The position numbers and the translations under genes are program-made. A model generated the notes under the pieces. It did not search any database and was not told the origin of the DNA. It saw only the letters and a list, made by a program, of their open reading frames with translations. A stretch of DNA of 10,677 nt from Baffinella frigidus (lineage: Eukaryota; Cryptophyceae; Cryptomonadales; Baffinellaceae): contig MU646318.1 of NCBI GenBank assembly GCA_026770585.1, forward strand, positions 87,137-97,813, read 5' to 3'. How positions within the stretch are numbered: the stretch's first letter is position 1; each line of letters opens with the position of its first letter. Positions 1 through 5,819 of this stretch are shown here, in pieces.

Positions 1-136
1 ATTAGGATCCAGTATTTGATTTAATTAGGATTCATTAGTAAAATTACCTATGCCATAGTAATTTATGCTATGGTTTCTCATCAGGTGTCGCCCCAGTCAC
101 CCACCATGTTTGACTGCGTGTCGAGCATGCGCTGCA
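1..136. other. Unassigned sequence left of telomere-like tract
   Basis: I see no exon with splice sites and no repeat shared with the rest of the window, apart from AT-rich TTAATTAGGA, which also occurs near 8107 and 8222. In the sense of the minus-strand gene this lies downstream of the last recognised exon. Confidence 0.4.
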
Positions 137-264
137 GGGTGGGGTTAGGGATTAGGGTTTAGGGTTTGGGGTTTAGGGTTTAGGGTTTAGGGTTTAGGGT
201 TTAGGGTTTAGGGTTTAGGGTTCAGGGTTTAGGGTTCAGGGTTTAGGGTTTAGGGTTAGGGGGT
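137..264 (+). repeat. Degenerate telomere-like TTTAGGG array
   Basis: Roughly a dozen and a half heptamers read TTTAGGG on the plus strand, with scattered variants (TTTGGGG, TTCAGGG, TTAGGG). TTTAGGG is the telomere unit of land plants and many algae and alveolates. The array is internal and imperfect, so it is an interstitial telomere-like repeat, not a live chromosome end. Confidence 0.9.
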
Positions 265-308
265 TCTTCATCGAACTCGATACACGCTCACATCGAGGCA
301 TCGCGTGG

Positions 309-354
309 AACCCTAAACCCTTAACCCTTCACTCCTTCACCCCAACCCCCAAAC
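309..354 (-). repeat. Short C-rich telomere-like tract in opposite orientation
   Basis: The plus strand reads CCCTAAACCCTTAACCC and then C-rich degenerate units. It follows the G-rich array at 137-264 after about 45 bases, so the two tracts face each other in the order G-strand then C-strand. Confidence 0.7.
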
Positions 355-592
355 CAGGTCACACGACCGTTGACCCATTCTAGGGTTCCGTGGTGCAAAG
401 CCTGCCTGGTCGAGTGACCTCAAAAGGGCCTTGAGTAGGCGTTTCCGAGCCGGGCTCGTTTCTCAAGGCTCATGGACTTTTGTCTCACTCAACTCAAGGC
501 TCGAGGGCCTCATTTAGGACCTGTATCGATAGTAATAAAGAAGAAGAAGAGGGTCTAGTGACCGGCTCGGCACAGCACCTGCCCGGTTCATA
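355..592. other. Unassigned intronic or intergenic stretch
   Basis: No exon is visible. It contains short CTCAAGGC motifs in both orientations (about 426-500) and a TAATAAAGAAGAAGAAGA run at 533-551, which recurs in the same orientation at 907-925 between the arms of the nearby inverted repeat. Confidence 0.4.
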
Positions 593-625
593 GGGATTCA
601 GAGTGACTGGACAGAGGATCCGCAG
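593..625 (+). pseudogene. Inverted copy of the 3' end of the P4H-like exon 1627-1499
   Basis: On the plus strand this encodes GIQSDWTEDPQ followed directly by GTTCCG. It matches the end of the minus-strand exon (GAQNDWTEDLQ then GTGCC) and the diverged minus-strand copy at 1195-1268 (GIQSDWTD). It is the only exon copy seen in the opposite orientation. The sequence after the GT belongs to the 105-bp inverted repeat, so exon end and intron start were copied together. It is too short to function alone. Confidence 0.7.
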
Positions 626-1073
626 GTTCCGAGTTGCACATTCAAACCCCACGCCCACCCCCCTCACCTCGTATTGTTTGATCGGTTGGGTTTGGTGGAT
701 GTTTGCACGGGGGTGGCACCACTGTCGTACGGGGGACCCTCATCGCGTGAGTCTCACTCTGGACAACCAAGTTCCCATGCTACCCTAGGACGGTCTCAGG
801 ATGTCTGTATGGGGGCCCGGTCCCCGTCGAGGGCGAACGGTGCGTAGTTAGTAAGTTGACCACTCTCCAATAGTCATAGAACATGTTTACAGGGACTTGA
901 AGAGGTTAATAAAGAAGAAGAAGAAGCGAAGCAACCCAGTTCCCCCAAACCCACAAGGGGGAATCCACCCACCCCTGTGCAAACATCCACCAAACCCAAC
1001 CGATCAAACAACATGAGGTGAGGGGGGTGGGTGTGGGGTTTGAATGTGCAACTCGGAACCTGCAGATCTCTCT
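612..1073. repeat. Inverted repeat with ~105-bp arms (612-716 and 969-1073)
   Basis: The reverse complement of 969-1073 matches 612-716 at about 94% by eye; the differences are one gap and about five transitions. Arms contain GCAGGTTCCGAGTTGCAC and TTTGATCGGTTGGGTTTGG. In both arms the repeat begins at the end of a ...CTGCAG/CCGCAG exon-like sequence followed by GTTCCG, so the arms are copies of the start of an intron. About 250 bases of unrelated sequence separate them. No transposase or terminal duplication is evident. Confidence 0.85.
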
Positions 1074-1194
1074 GCCCTTCATTATGGTTCGTCCTAAATG
1101 CTCTATATTCGCCCTTCTGTACTGAATTTCTGCTCTTAAATACTTTTAGGGACGCGCAAGAATAAAACTCACTGAAGGGCAAGGGCAGACTGGA

Positions 1195-1268
1195 TCTGTC
1201 CAGTCACTCTGAATCCCCACGAGCTCTTCCGTGCATTCGCGGAGCGCTTTCACGATCGGCGCGTTGCT
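1195..1268 (-). pseudogene. Diverged partial copy of P4H-like exon (3' half)
   Basis: The minus strand encodes APIVKALRECTEELVGIQSD plus WTD, aligned to VPIVKALRERTEELMGAQND plus WTED in the exon at 1627-1499. About seven of the codon differences are synonymous and most others conservative, which supports minus-strand coding and former selection. The copy loses homology just before the DLQ donor end and lacks the VRTSSTAW first half, so it is an incomplete exon. Confidence 0.75.
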
Positions 1269-1314
1269 GGTTGACTGCCTATTCCCAAGTTGACATTCCG
1301 GGTCCGCGGTCAGA

Positions 1315-1378
1315 CCCGTCAACTTTTGCATGAAAAAGAGCCCGGGCTCACCAGATTGGTGAACCGAAATAGAGCCAG
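1315..1378 (-). repeat. Dispersed ~60-bp repeat, copy 1
   Basis: Read on the minus strand this has CTCTATTTCGGTTCACCAAT, then GAGCCCGGGCTC, then AAAGTTGACGGG. The same order of blocks occurs at 3400-3458 (+), 7622-7691 (+) and 9545-9600 (-). It lies between two partial copies of the P4H exon. Confidence 0.65.
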
Positions 1379-1388
1379 AGTTCGGCAC

Positions 1389-1417
1389 CTGCAAGTCCTC
1401 GGTCCAGCTCTGCTCTC
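1389..1417 (-). pseudogene. Fragment of P4H-like exon 3' end
   Basis: The minus strand reads EQSWTEDLQ followed by GTGCCG, the same end and donor as exon 1627-1499 (QNDWTEDLQ then GTGCC). Upstream is a possible acceptor (GCACACGCAG) and then the telomere-like C-rich strand. Only about nine residues are conserved. Confidence 0.65.
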
Positions 1418-1431
1418 TGCGTGTGCAAATT

Positions 1432-1496
1432 TGGGGGGTTTGGGGTGTGGGGTTTGGGGTTTGGGGTTTGGGGTTTCGGGGTTCTTGTTTCGGGGC
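1432..1496 (+). repeat. Telomere-like TTTGGGG variant tract
   Basis: Three perfect TTTGGGG units lie at 1453-1473, with related GGGGTTT/GGGTTTC units on both sides. It sits directly after the donor of exon 1627-1499 in the sense of the gene, and upstream of the exon fragment at 1389-1417. Confidence 0.85.
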
Positions 1497-1498
1497 AC

Positions 1499-1627
1499 CT
1501 GCAAGTCTTCTGTCCAGTCGTTTTGGGCTCCCATAAGCTCCTCGGTTCTCTCGCGGAGGGCTTTCACGATCGGGACGTTGCGGTCCATCATCCATGCTGT
1601 CGAAGATGTCCGCACTGAATCTCTCAC
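1499..1627 (-). CDS. Prolyl 4-hydroxylase-like exon (VRTSS...WTEDLQ)
   Basis: This 129-bp exon encodes 43 residues, starting VRDSVRTSSTAWMMD and ending NDWTEDLQ. Prolyl 4-hydroxylases (2-oxoglutarate/Fe(II) dioxygenases that hydroxylate peptidyl proline, usually in the secretory pathway) have an R-T-S...W/F segment, a helix, and an (E)-x-LQ-V-x-x-Y strand just before the iron-binding HxD. Order and spacing here fit that. The acceptor is CCCTAACCTCCAG and the donor CAG|GTGCC, both phase 0. The acceptor is preceded by telomere-like CCCTAAA repeats. The next exon, expected to carry HxD, is not found in the remaining 1.5 kb. A plus-strand frame is also open here, but a stop in the copy at 1195-1268 and the family match argue against it. 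Confidence 0.8.
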
Positions 1628-1676
1628 CTGGAGGTTAGGGTTTAGGGTTTGAGGATGTGCGCACTGAGTCCCGCAC
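1628..1676 (-). pseudogene. Truncated exon start fused to a telomere-like tract
   Basis: The minus strand at 1676-1651 reads VRDSVRTSS after a good acceptor (CACCTGCAG). It then runs straight into AACCCTAAACCCTAACCTCCAG-type sequence (1650-1628), which is the acceptor region of the full exon. A ninth-residue truncation of the P4H exon is thus joined directly to telomere-like sequence. Confidence 0.7.
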
Positions 1677-1717
1677 CTGCAGGTGAGTGACCGGAATGTT
1701 GGTACACGTGATGAGAA

Positions 1718-1820
1718 GTTAGGTGGGGTTGCTTTTCCTAGCCACTTCCATGTTAGGCGGGGTTGATTTTCCTAGCCACTTCCACGTTAAGTGGGGTTGC
1801 TTTCCCTAGCCACTTTCAAC
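1718..1820 (+). repeat. 34-bp tandem repeat, three units
   Basis: Units start at 1718, 1752 and 1786. Each reads GTTAGGTGGGGTTGCTTTTC and then CTAGCCACTTCCA with a few substitutions. A single unit in inverted orientation occurs at 2264-2294. Confidence 0.85.
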
Positions 1821-1921
1821 TCCTCATCACTCATCACTCCTCATCATCTTCCTAGGAAGGAGGTACACGGAGGTGAGGAGTGTGGTGGTGGGCAGGCATC
1901 TTGGTACTGAAATGGCTGCAG

Positions 1922-1965
1922 TACATCATCCATGCCGTGGAAGATGTCCGCACCGAATCCCGTAC
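1922..1965 (-). pseudogene. Partial copy of P4H-like exon (5' part), copy B
   Basis: The minus strand reads VRDSVRTSSTAWMM after an AG acceptor (CCTCGAG). Differences from the full exon in this stretch are three synonymous changes (Ser, Ser, Thr). Homology stops after the second Met, and the downstream frame reads into repeat sequence. Telomere-like sequence lies just upstream of the acceptor, as at the full exon. Confidence 0.75.
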
Positions 1966-1970
1966 CTCGA

Positions 1971-2062
1971 GGTGAGGGTTTAGGGTTTAGGGTTTGGGGT
2001 TTGGGGCTTATGGTGTATGGTTTGTTGTTTGTGGTTTGTGGTTTGTGGTTTATGGTTTATGG
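1971..2062 (+). repeat. Degenerate telomere-like tract
   Basis: TTTAGGG and TTTGGGG units decay into TTTGTGG and TTTATGG units. It forms the upstream flank of exon copy B on the minus strand. Confidence 0.8.
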
Positions 2063-2119
2063 ATCACGGATTATGGTTTAGTTGAGTTAGGCGGGGTGTG
2101 AGGTGGTCACGATGTACAG

Positions 2120-2163
2120 TCCATCATCCATGCTGTTGAGGATGTCCGCATTGAACCCCCTAC
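2120..2163 (-). pseudogene. Partial copy of P4H-like exon (5' part), copy C
   Basis: The minus strand reads GGSMRTSSTAWMMD after a good CTCCAG acceptor. The TSSTAW codons differ from the full exon only at third positions. A TGA follows shortly after the homology ends, so it cannot replace the full exon. Confidence 0.7.
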
Positions 2164-2263
2164 CTGGAGGTAAGGTGTGTGGTGGTGGTAAGGAGCGTTG
2201 GTGCACGTGATAAGGAAGTAGGAAGGAGGTGCATAGTAGGTAGCAAGTAATAACAGGAATCAA

Positions 2264-2294
2264 GTGGAAGTGGCTAGGAAAAGCAACCCCACAC
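2264..2294 (-). repeat. Inverted single copy of the 34-bp unit
   Basis: Reverse complement of the 1718-1820 unit (GGGGTTGCTTTTCCTAGCCA). It abuts exon copy D. Confidence 0.8.
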
Positions 2295-2345
2295 ATGACG
2301 GTCCATCATCCATGCTGTGGACTATGTCCGCACCATGACCCTCAC
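2294..2345 (-). pseudogene. Partial copy of P4H-like exon (5' part), copy D
   Basis: The minus strand reads VRVMVRT, a stop (TAG), then STAWMMDRHV. The acceptor reads CCTCCCG, so the AG is lost. The stop and the lost acceptor mark this copy as dead. It extends four residues further into the exon (DRHV against DRNV) than copies B and C. Confidence 0.75.
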
Positions 2346-2452
2346 CGGGAGGTGAGTGACAGGAATGTTGGTACACGTGATGAGGAGCTAGGAAGGAGGT
2401 TCACGGAGGTGAGGAGTGTGGTGGTGGGCAGGCATGTTGGTGCTGAAATGGC

Positions 2453-2619
2453 TCCGCGCCCCACGCAAATCTGAGATAAAAAAGTCGATCAGCACCATGT
2501 TCCGCACCTGCAGCCGCGCCGGGAGGCGAAGAGGTCTACAAAATCGTAAACGTAAATCCCGCCTGGAGTCCTCCCATTATTCGCGGTACCAATCGTGGGG
2601 CTGATCACTCATCACTAGG
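2453..2619. other. Unassigned intronic stretch
   Basis: A weak resemblance to the start of the P4H exon (minus strand VRNMV after GGCTGCAG, near 2505) is the only signal. It is too short and diverged to call. Confidence 0.35.
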
Positions 2620-2652
2620 CTTGCTCCCACCCGATGTCTGACCCCCCTGCTT
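2620..2652 (-). pseudogene. Partial copy of P4H-like exon 3047-2979, donor lost
   Basis: The minus strand reads KQGGQTSGGSK, matching KQGDQTSGENK of the full exon. The base pair after AAG is CC, not GT, so the donor is gone. Confidence 0.65.
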
Positions 2653-2745
2653 TGGACGGCGGTGCAAGAAACCAGGAAGTACTCACAAGTGGGGAAGCGA
2701 AAAGGGAGAAAACTGAATGAATGGATGAGGCGTTAGAGTAGATAC

Positions 2746-2784
2746 CTGGTTCTCGCCCAATGTCTGATGCCCCCACTTCAACAC
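2746..2784 (-). pseudogene. Partial copy of P4H-like exon 3047-2979
   Basis: The minus strand reads VLKWGHQTLGENQ followed by GTATCT, aligned to VLKQGDQTSGENK followed by GTGTCC. The donor is kept but the first ten residues and the acceptor are missing. Confidence 0.7.
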
Positions 2785-2978
2785 GATTTACCACACATAA
2801 CGATTTAATTTCGGAACAAGATATAATCTGTCCCGCTATCTTAGGCTTCCGACGTCGAAAATAAGGGTGTTCATGCTATTTTAGGCATACGAAGATGCTA
2901 TCTTACGCCTTTTTAAGAGGACATATTCTAGTATGTTCCGAGATGATGTTGAAGTGGAAGAGGCGATGGGGTGGACAC

Positions 2979-3047
2979 CTTGTTCTCGCCCGATGTCTGA
3001 TCCCCCTGCTTCAACACCGTCGACGGCTCCATCTTAGGCGTCGCTGC
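2979..3047 (-). CDS. Prolyl 4-hydroxylase-like exon (PKMEPSTV segment)
   Basis: This 69-bp exon encodes 23 residues: AATPKMEPSTVLKQG then DQTSGENK. In P4H domains the segment after the EC-x3-I helix reads A-x-P-x-(hydrophobic)-x-x-S-x-V and then a Gly-containing loop before the RTS motif; this exon supplies exactly that piece. The acceptor is CATCCTCCAG and the donor AAG|GTGTCC, both phase 0, so it joins in frame to 3942-3868 upstream and 1627-1499 downstream. Telomere-like sequence lies just upstream of the acceptor. Two partial copies lie downstream in the intron. Confidence 0.78.
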
Positions 3048-3055
3048 CTGGAGGA

Positions 3056-3212
3056 TGGTTTGGAGTTTGGGGTTCAGTGTTTAACGTTTAGGGTTTGGGG
3101 TTTAGTTTTTAGTGCTTAGGGTTTAGTGTTTAGGGTCTAGGGTCTAGGGTCTAGGGTCTAGGGTCTAGGGTCTAGGGTTGAGGGATTTTGGGTTTAGAGT
3201 TTTGGGTGTAGA
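3056..3212 (+). repeat. Telomere-like tract with a TCTAGGG sub-array
   Basis: Degenerate TTTAGGG/TTTGGGG units lead into six perfect TCTAGGG heptamers at 3136-3177. On the minus strand it forms the 3' end of the intron before exon 3047-2979. Confidence 0.9.
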
Positions 3213-3399
3213 ACTGGAAGTGTAGGGTTAACTACAGCGTTCAGAGGCGAAACCAGACTCTCATCACGCCTGAAAACAATCCGACGTACATGTGTATTGC
3301 AAAATTCGGCTTGTCTTGGATTCCACAGAAATTTCCCAGACCCGATCCAGAAAAAACGTCCACGCCAAGCTGATTTCTGCAATATCTAGCTCTGTCTCA
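3213..3399. other. Unassigned intronic stretch
   Basis: No exon with paired splice sites and no repeat shared with the rest of the window is visible on either strand. Confidence 0.35.
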
Positions 3400-3458
3400 G
3401 TCTATTTGGCTCACCATTTTGGTGTGCCCGGGCTCGTTTCCGCTCCACTTTCGACGGA
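3400..3458 (+). repeat. Dispersed ~60-bp repeat, copy 2
   Basis: Plus strand: CAGTCTATTTGGCTCACCA, then GTGCCCGGGCTC, then CCGCTCCACTTTCGACGG. These blocks are shared in order with 7622-7691 (+), 1315-1378 (-) and 9545-9600 (-). Confidence 0.65.
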
Positions 3459-3629
3459 GTCATACCACACAACCAGAACGTCAAACTTAAGAAAAGCGAT
3501 CCAACCAGAGTGAGGCAGAGCTACGAGACGAACCCCCAAACCAGGCCAAGATGAATCTGCGCCGTGTAGCTCACGCAACCCCACAACCCAGAACCCCAAC
3601 CCAGAACCTCTCTGAGCTGGAATAAGTAC

Positions 3630-3660
3630 CTTGATGACATCCTCACACCCAGAGGGCGCG
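3630..3660 (-). pseudogene. Partial copy of P4H-like exon 3942-3868
   Basis: The minus strand reads APSGCEDVIK followed by GTACTT, matching APSECEDVIK followed by GTATGT. Only the last ten codons and the donor remain; Glu before the Cys has become Gly. Confidence 0.75.
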
Positions 3661-3712
3661 ATAAACCATTAAAAAAAGAACCGTATCCCTTCAGTGCCCA
3701 GTAGGCGCATAC

Positions 3713-3746
3713 GCCCTACGGTAGGGCCCTATGACCTTCCTAGGGC
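3713..3746. repeat. Small palindrome with the CCTACGGTAGG core
   Basis: GCCCTACGGTAGGGC is a perfect palindrome around one central base and is followed by CCTTCCTAGGGC. CCTAC(C/G)GTAGG also forms the inner arms of the 156-bp palindromic elements, and similar solo motifs lie at about 8155 and 10284. It may be an element relic. Confidence 0.4.
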
Positions 3747-3786
3747 TTCCACGGGCGAATATTCGCCCCATGGTCACTTGAGAGAT

Positions 3787-3860
3787 ACAACCCCACCCCT
3801 GACCCCTCACCCCCCACCCCCCACCCCACACCTCTGAACCCTGAAGCCTGAACCCTAAAG
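3787..3860 (-). repeat. C-rich tract downstream of the EC exon
   Basis: The plus strand is a run of CACCCC and CCCTGAACCCTAAAG units. On the minus strand it becomes G-runs just inside the donor of exon 3942-3868, opposite in sense to the tract upstream of that exon. Confidence 0.75.
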
Positions 3861-3867
3861 CACATAC

Positions 3868-3942
3868 CTTGATGACATCTTCACACTCAGAGGGCGCCAG
3901 GAAGTTGCGCACGATCAGCAGCTGCGGCGAGTGCGAGAGCAC
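3868..3942 (-). CDS. Prolyl 4-hydroxylase-like exon (NFL-x3-EC segment)
   Basis: This 75-bp exon encodes 25 residues: VLSHSPQLLIVRNFLAPSEC then EDVIK. P4H catalytic domains begin with a strand and loop of the form P-x4-(V/I)-x-NFL-(S/T)-x-EEC-(D/E)-x-(L/I)-I, and this is a close fit. The acceptor is CCCCGAAAGCAG and the donor AAG|GTATGT, a near-consensus splice site; both are phase 0. It joins in frame to AATPKM of exon 3047-2979. The upstream intron end is telomere-like; the downstream intron begins with G-runs. A partial copy lies at 3660-3630. Confidence 0.85.
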
Positions 3943-3949
3943 CTGCTTT

Positions 3950-4200
3950 CGGGGTTGGGGTTTGGGGTGTTTGGTGTGGGGTGTGGGGTTTTGGGTCTGG
4001 GGGTTTTGGGTCTGGGGGTTTGGGGTTTGGGGGTTTGGGGTTTGGGGTTTTGGGTTTTGGGTTTTGGGTTTTGGGTTTTGGGTTTAGGGTTTAGGGTATA
4101 AGGTTTCGGGTTTCGGGTTTCGGGTTTCGGGTTTAGGACTTGGGATTTGGGGTAGAGAGCAGGGTTTACGGTTTATGGTGTGGTGTTTGGGGTGTAGGGC
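3950..4200 (+). repeat. Telomere-like mosaic array (TTTGGGG, TTTTGGG, TTTCGGG)
   Basis: A 250-bp G-rich tract has locally uniform blocks: GGGGTTTGG-type units at 3950-4047, five perfect TTTTGGG units at 4048-4082, two TTTAGGG units at 4083-4096 and four TTTCGGG units at 4104-4131, then degenerate units to about 4200. It fills most of the intron between exons 4255-4208 and 3942-3868. Confidence 0.9.
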
Positions 4201-4207
4201 TGAGCAC

Positions 4208-4255
4208 CTCGACCGTGATGCTGCGCGATGATTCCGCAAGAGGCACCTTGAAGAC
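4208..4255 (-). CDS. Exon of the P4H-like gene (VFKVPLAESS)
   Basis: This 48-bp exon encodes 16 residues, VFKVPLAESSRSITVE. The acceptor is CCTTGACACAG and the donor GAG|GTGCTC, both phase 0. It joins in frame to VLSHSPQLL of the next exon, giving ITVEVLS before the P4H start, a spacing usual for the strand preceding the domain. I do not recognise the segment by itself. The case for coding rests on splice sites, frame, and a copy of its first 11 codons at 4432-4399. Confidence 0.65.
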
Positions 4256-4305
4256 CTGTGTCAAGGTACAAGTTATGCCACTCAGGGCGCTACGTGGGGG
4301 TCCAC

Positions 4306-4344
4306 GGGCGCCCTTTGAGCCATTGGGGCGCCCTTGGAGCCGTT
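4306..4344 (+). repeat. ~19-bp tandem duplication
   Basis: GGGCGCCCTTTGAGCCATT is followed at once by GGGGCGCCCTTGGAGCCGTT. A related TTGGAGCCATTT lies near 4547. Confidence 0.75.
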
Positions 4345-4398
4345 TTCTTCTCAAAATTGACTTTGGAATACCTCCCCCTCCAGCCCTGCGTGGGAGAG

Positions 4399-4432
4399 TG
4401 CGCGATGATTCCACGAGAGGCACTTTGAAGAC
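4399..4432 (-). pseudogene. Partial copy of exon 4255-4208
   Basis: The minus strand reads VFKVPLVESSR after an AG acceptor (CTCGAGACAG), matching VFKVPLAESSR. Two of the changes are synonymous and one is Ala to Val. Homology stops before ITVE and no matching donor follows. Confidence 0.7.
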
Positions 4433-4454
4433 CTGTCTCGAGGTACAGGTTATT

Positions 4455-4590
4455 CACCAACCCTCACAACTTGGGCAAATAGAAGAAGTCAAAAACACCA
4501 AACCCCCTTGGAGGCCGTTGGAATCCGACGGCCTTCAAGGGTTTTTTTGGAGCCATTTCCCCCGATTTGCCCAGACTGTGAGGGTTGGTG
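4455..4590. repeat. 136-bp fold-back element
   Basis: Outer arms 4455-4480 and 4565-4590 are inverted copies with three mismatches in 26 (CACCAACCCTCACA ... GGGCAAAT). A nested inner hairpin pairs CTTGGAGGCCGT (near 4507) with ACGGCCTTCAAG (near 4528). No coding sequence is present. It could be a small non-autonomous fold-back element. Confidence 0.75.
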
Positions 4591-5109
4591 GATGAGAGTC
4601 TGGGTTGGCGTGTGGACCACGCGACGATGGCCTGTGCACCAAATCCCTGTGTTTTCAAAGTCAACTCGCCTTCAATCACCCACAAATCTGTCAACGTATC
4701 CAGATTCCGGATTAAAATACTTATAGAAGTGCAGGAATAATAGAAAGACTCAACAAAACCACCCTGTTTGACACACAGGTCATCGTCGCGTGGAACACAC
4801 TGCAGCCTCCTTCAGGTTGCGAGCCCTATCCGGAGAATGTAGCAGTGGAGACTCTCACGACGGTTGACTGCCCACGCCAGGTCATAAGCTCCTTTTTCAT
4901 ACACACTCGTTCGCAATAGATGGCTTATCCTGGTACAAACTCTTTTTAAAGAGATCATTATAGCGCCCATCAAGAGCTCCAATTCCCAACACTTTTGGCG
5001 TGTCTCCCGGGTTGGATCAACTTTACTTCTAGATCGTGTAGTAAAATGAAAATTCGTTCAATTTTCCACTTCTGGCCTGGCGTGGAACGACGGAAGTTGC
5101 AAACTCATA
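4591..5109. other. Unassigned intronic stretch
   Basis: Within the long intron between exons 5593-5537 and 4255-4208. Apart from CATCGTCGCGTGG at 4782 and its inverted form near 4608, and a CTGGTACAAA motif at about 4929 shared with the dispersed repeats, I see no exon or repeat. Confidence 0.4.
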
Positions 5110-5226
5110 GGGTAACGGCCTGAAAATGGGGTAGTTAGGCTACGGCATTGCCTAGGACCTCCTACCGTAGGCCGAGGGATCCTAGGACCAAAAAGTCTGG
5201 GCCTACAGTAGGAGGTCCTAGGCATA
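5110..5226 (+). mobile_element. Palindromic MITE-like element, copy 1, right end truncated
   Basis: The left arm begins GGGTAACGGCCTGAAAATGG after a TA and is close to full length. The loop has GGGATCCTAGGACCAAAAAG. The right arm matches only to TAGGAGGTCCTAGGCA and then diverges, so about 40 bases are lost. Loop orientation equals copy 3 and is opposite to copies 2 and 4. Confidence 0.9.
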
Positions 5227-5479
5227 TTAGTTAGGACTTTATATGTTCGGTTTTAAATAGGCCCCTCTAGCATTCTCGAGTGGACGGGTTCCACTCAGTG
5301 GACTACGATATTTTCCAGACCGCCATAATCTGGGGCCACGTTACCCCCAGAATCTGGTGGTCACGTGATCAACTTTGTACCGAAAAAGGAAAAAACAAAA
5401 ATTTGACGGAGACTCTTTTAAAAATAAAAACCTCGTAGCATACAGTGTGGGTTGGTGGGAAGGGAAGACCTCCGGTCAG
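5227..5479. other. Unassigned intronic stretch
   Basis: No exon signals with homologous copies and no repeat are visible between the truncated palindromic element and the GA microsatellite. Confidence 0.35.
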
Positions 5480-5481
5480 AT

Positions 5482-5530
<49 letters not shown>
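5480..5530 (+). repeat. GA microsatellite
   Basis: About 50 bases of GA dinucleotides with two GAAAGA interruptions lie seven bases past the donor of exon 5593-5537. They become a CT-rich run in the sense of the gene. Confidence 0.95.
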
Positions 5531-5531
<1 letters not shown>

Positions 5532-5536
5532 CAGAC

Positions 5537-5593
5537 CTCCCCGATGTTTTCAGTAGGGTACAAGTACGCCTCCTGCCCCATCAGAACAAACAC
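5537..5593 (-). CDS. Exon of the P4H-like gene (VFVLMGQEAYLYPTENIGE)
   Basis: This 57-bp exon encodes 19 residues. The acceptor is GGACGTGGCAACAG and the donor GAG|GTCTGC, both phase 0. It joins in frame to VFKVPLAESS downstream and to ...KISDMPPK upstream. The upstream intron ends in a degenerate telomere-like tract, as for the P4H exons. No duplicate copy was found, so coding is inferred from splice sites, phase, length and context. The peptide is not one I recognise; it could be a short beta-rich segment N-terminal to the dioxygenase domain. Confidence 0.58.
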
Positions 5594-5620
5594 CTGTTGC
5601 CACGTCCCAGTTTCAGGTTT

Positions 5621-5682
5621 GGGATGTGTCGTTTGATGTTTGGGGGTTGGGGTTTGAGGTTTGGAGACTGGGGTTTTGGGTC
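5621..5682 (+). repeat. Degenerate telomere-like tract
   Basis: GTTTGGGGGTTGGGGTTTGAGG-type units run about 30 to 90 bases upstream of exon 5593-5537 in the sense of the gene. Confidence 0.7.
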
Positions 5683-5819
5683 TGAATCGTCTGAATCTCT
5701 GGAGTGCACACACACCAAACCAGGCCAAACAAATCGGATCAAACCAGGAACAGAACCGTACGTTCTACGCTAGACCTGAGGGTGGTCAATCGCACAAGTC
5801 AAGTCCCCAGTGCCGCGAG

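Larger units (their letters stand above)
1840..2452. repeat. Tandem array of ~180-200-bp units carrying exon fragments
   Basis: Sequence around 1848-1921 (GGAAGGAGGTACACGGAGGT, then GTGGTGGTGGGCAGGCAT) recurs nearly unchanged at about 2376-2452 and in part at 2172-2235. Between these lie three copies of the first part of exon 1627-1499 (1922-1965, 2120-2163, 2294-2345), spaced about 198 and 182 bp apart. The array therefore consists of duplicated exon-plus-intron blocks. Confidence 0.75.

Noticed and set aside
137-264. True chromosome end
   Set aside because: Repeats are degenerate, only about 130 bp long, and continue into other sequence on both sides.
626-716. tRNA-derived SINE because GTTTGAATGTGC-like sequence resembles a B box
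   Set aside because: No A box at the right distance, no tRNA-like fold and no A-rich tail; the segment is better explained as a copied intron start.
1050-1150. Minus-strand SVQKGEYRAFRTNHNEGQRDLQ-like segment as the missing HxD exon of P4H
   Set aside because: It has HNE, not HxD, the spacing from GE to His is about three residues too long, and the strand reading LQ-V-x-x-Y is not found before it.
874-1182. 102-residue minus-strand frame
   Set aside because: Composed of the inverted-repeat arm and flanking intron-like sequence; no family match and it crosses a likely exon-intron border.
1290-1652. Plus-strand frame reading RSIIHAVEDVRTES with GAG|GTTAGG, GAG|GTGAGG and GAG|GTAAGG donors in several copies
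   Set aside because: In this register third positions coincide on both strands, so copy divergence cannot separate them. The minus-strand reading matches the P4H domain in order with two other exons, and the copy at 1195-1268 has a stop in the plus frame. The donor-like motifs are the minus-strand acceptor CTCCAG read backwards.
1718-1820. CRISPR-like array
   Set aside because: The 34-bp units abut without spacers and the sequence context is eukaryotic.
4140-4595. 151-residue plus-strand frame
   Set aside because: Runs through a telomere-like tract, two antisense exon copies and half of a fold-back element; no coherent domain.
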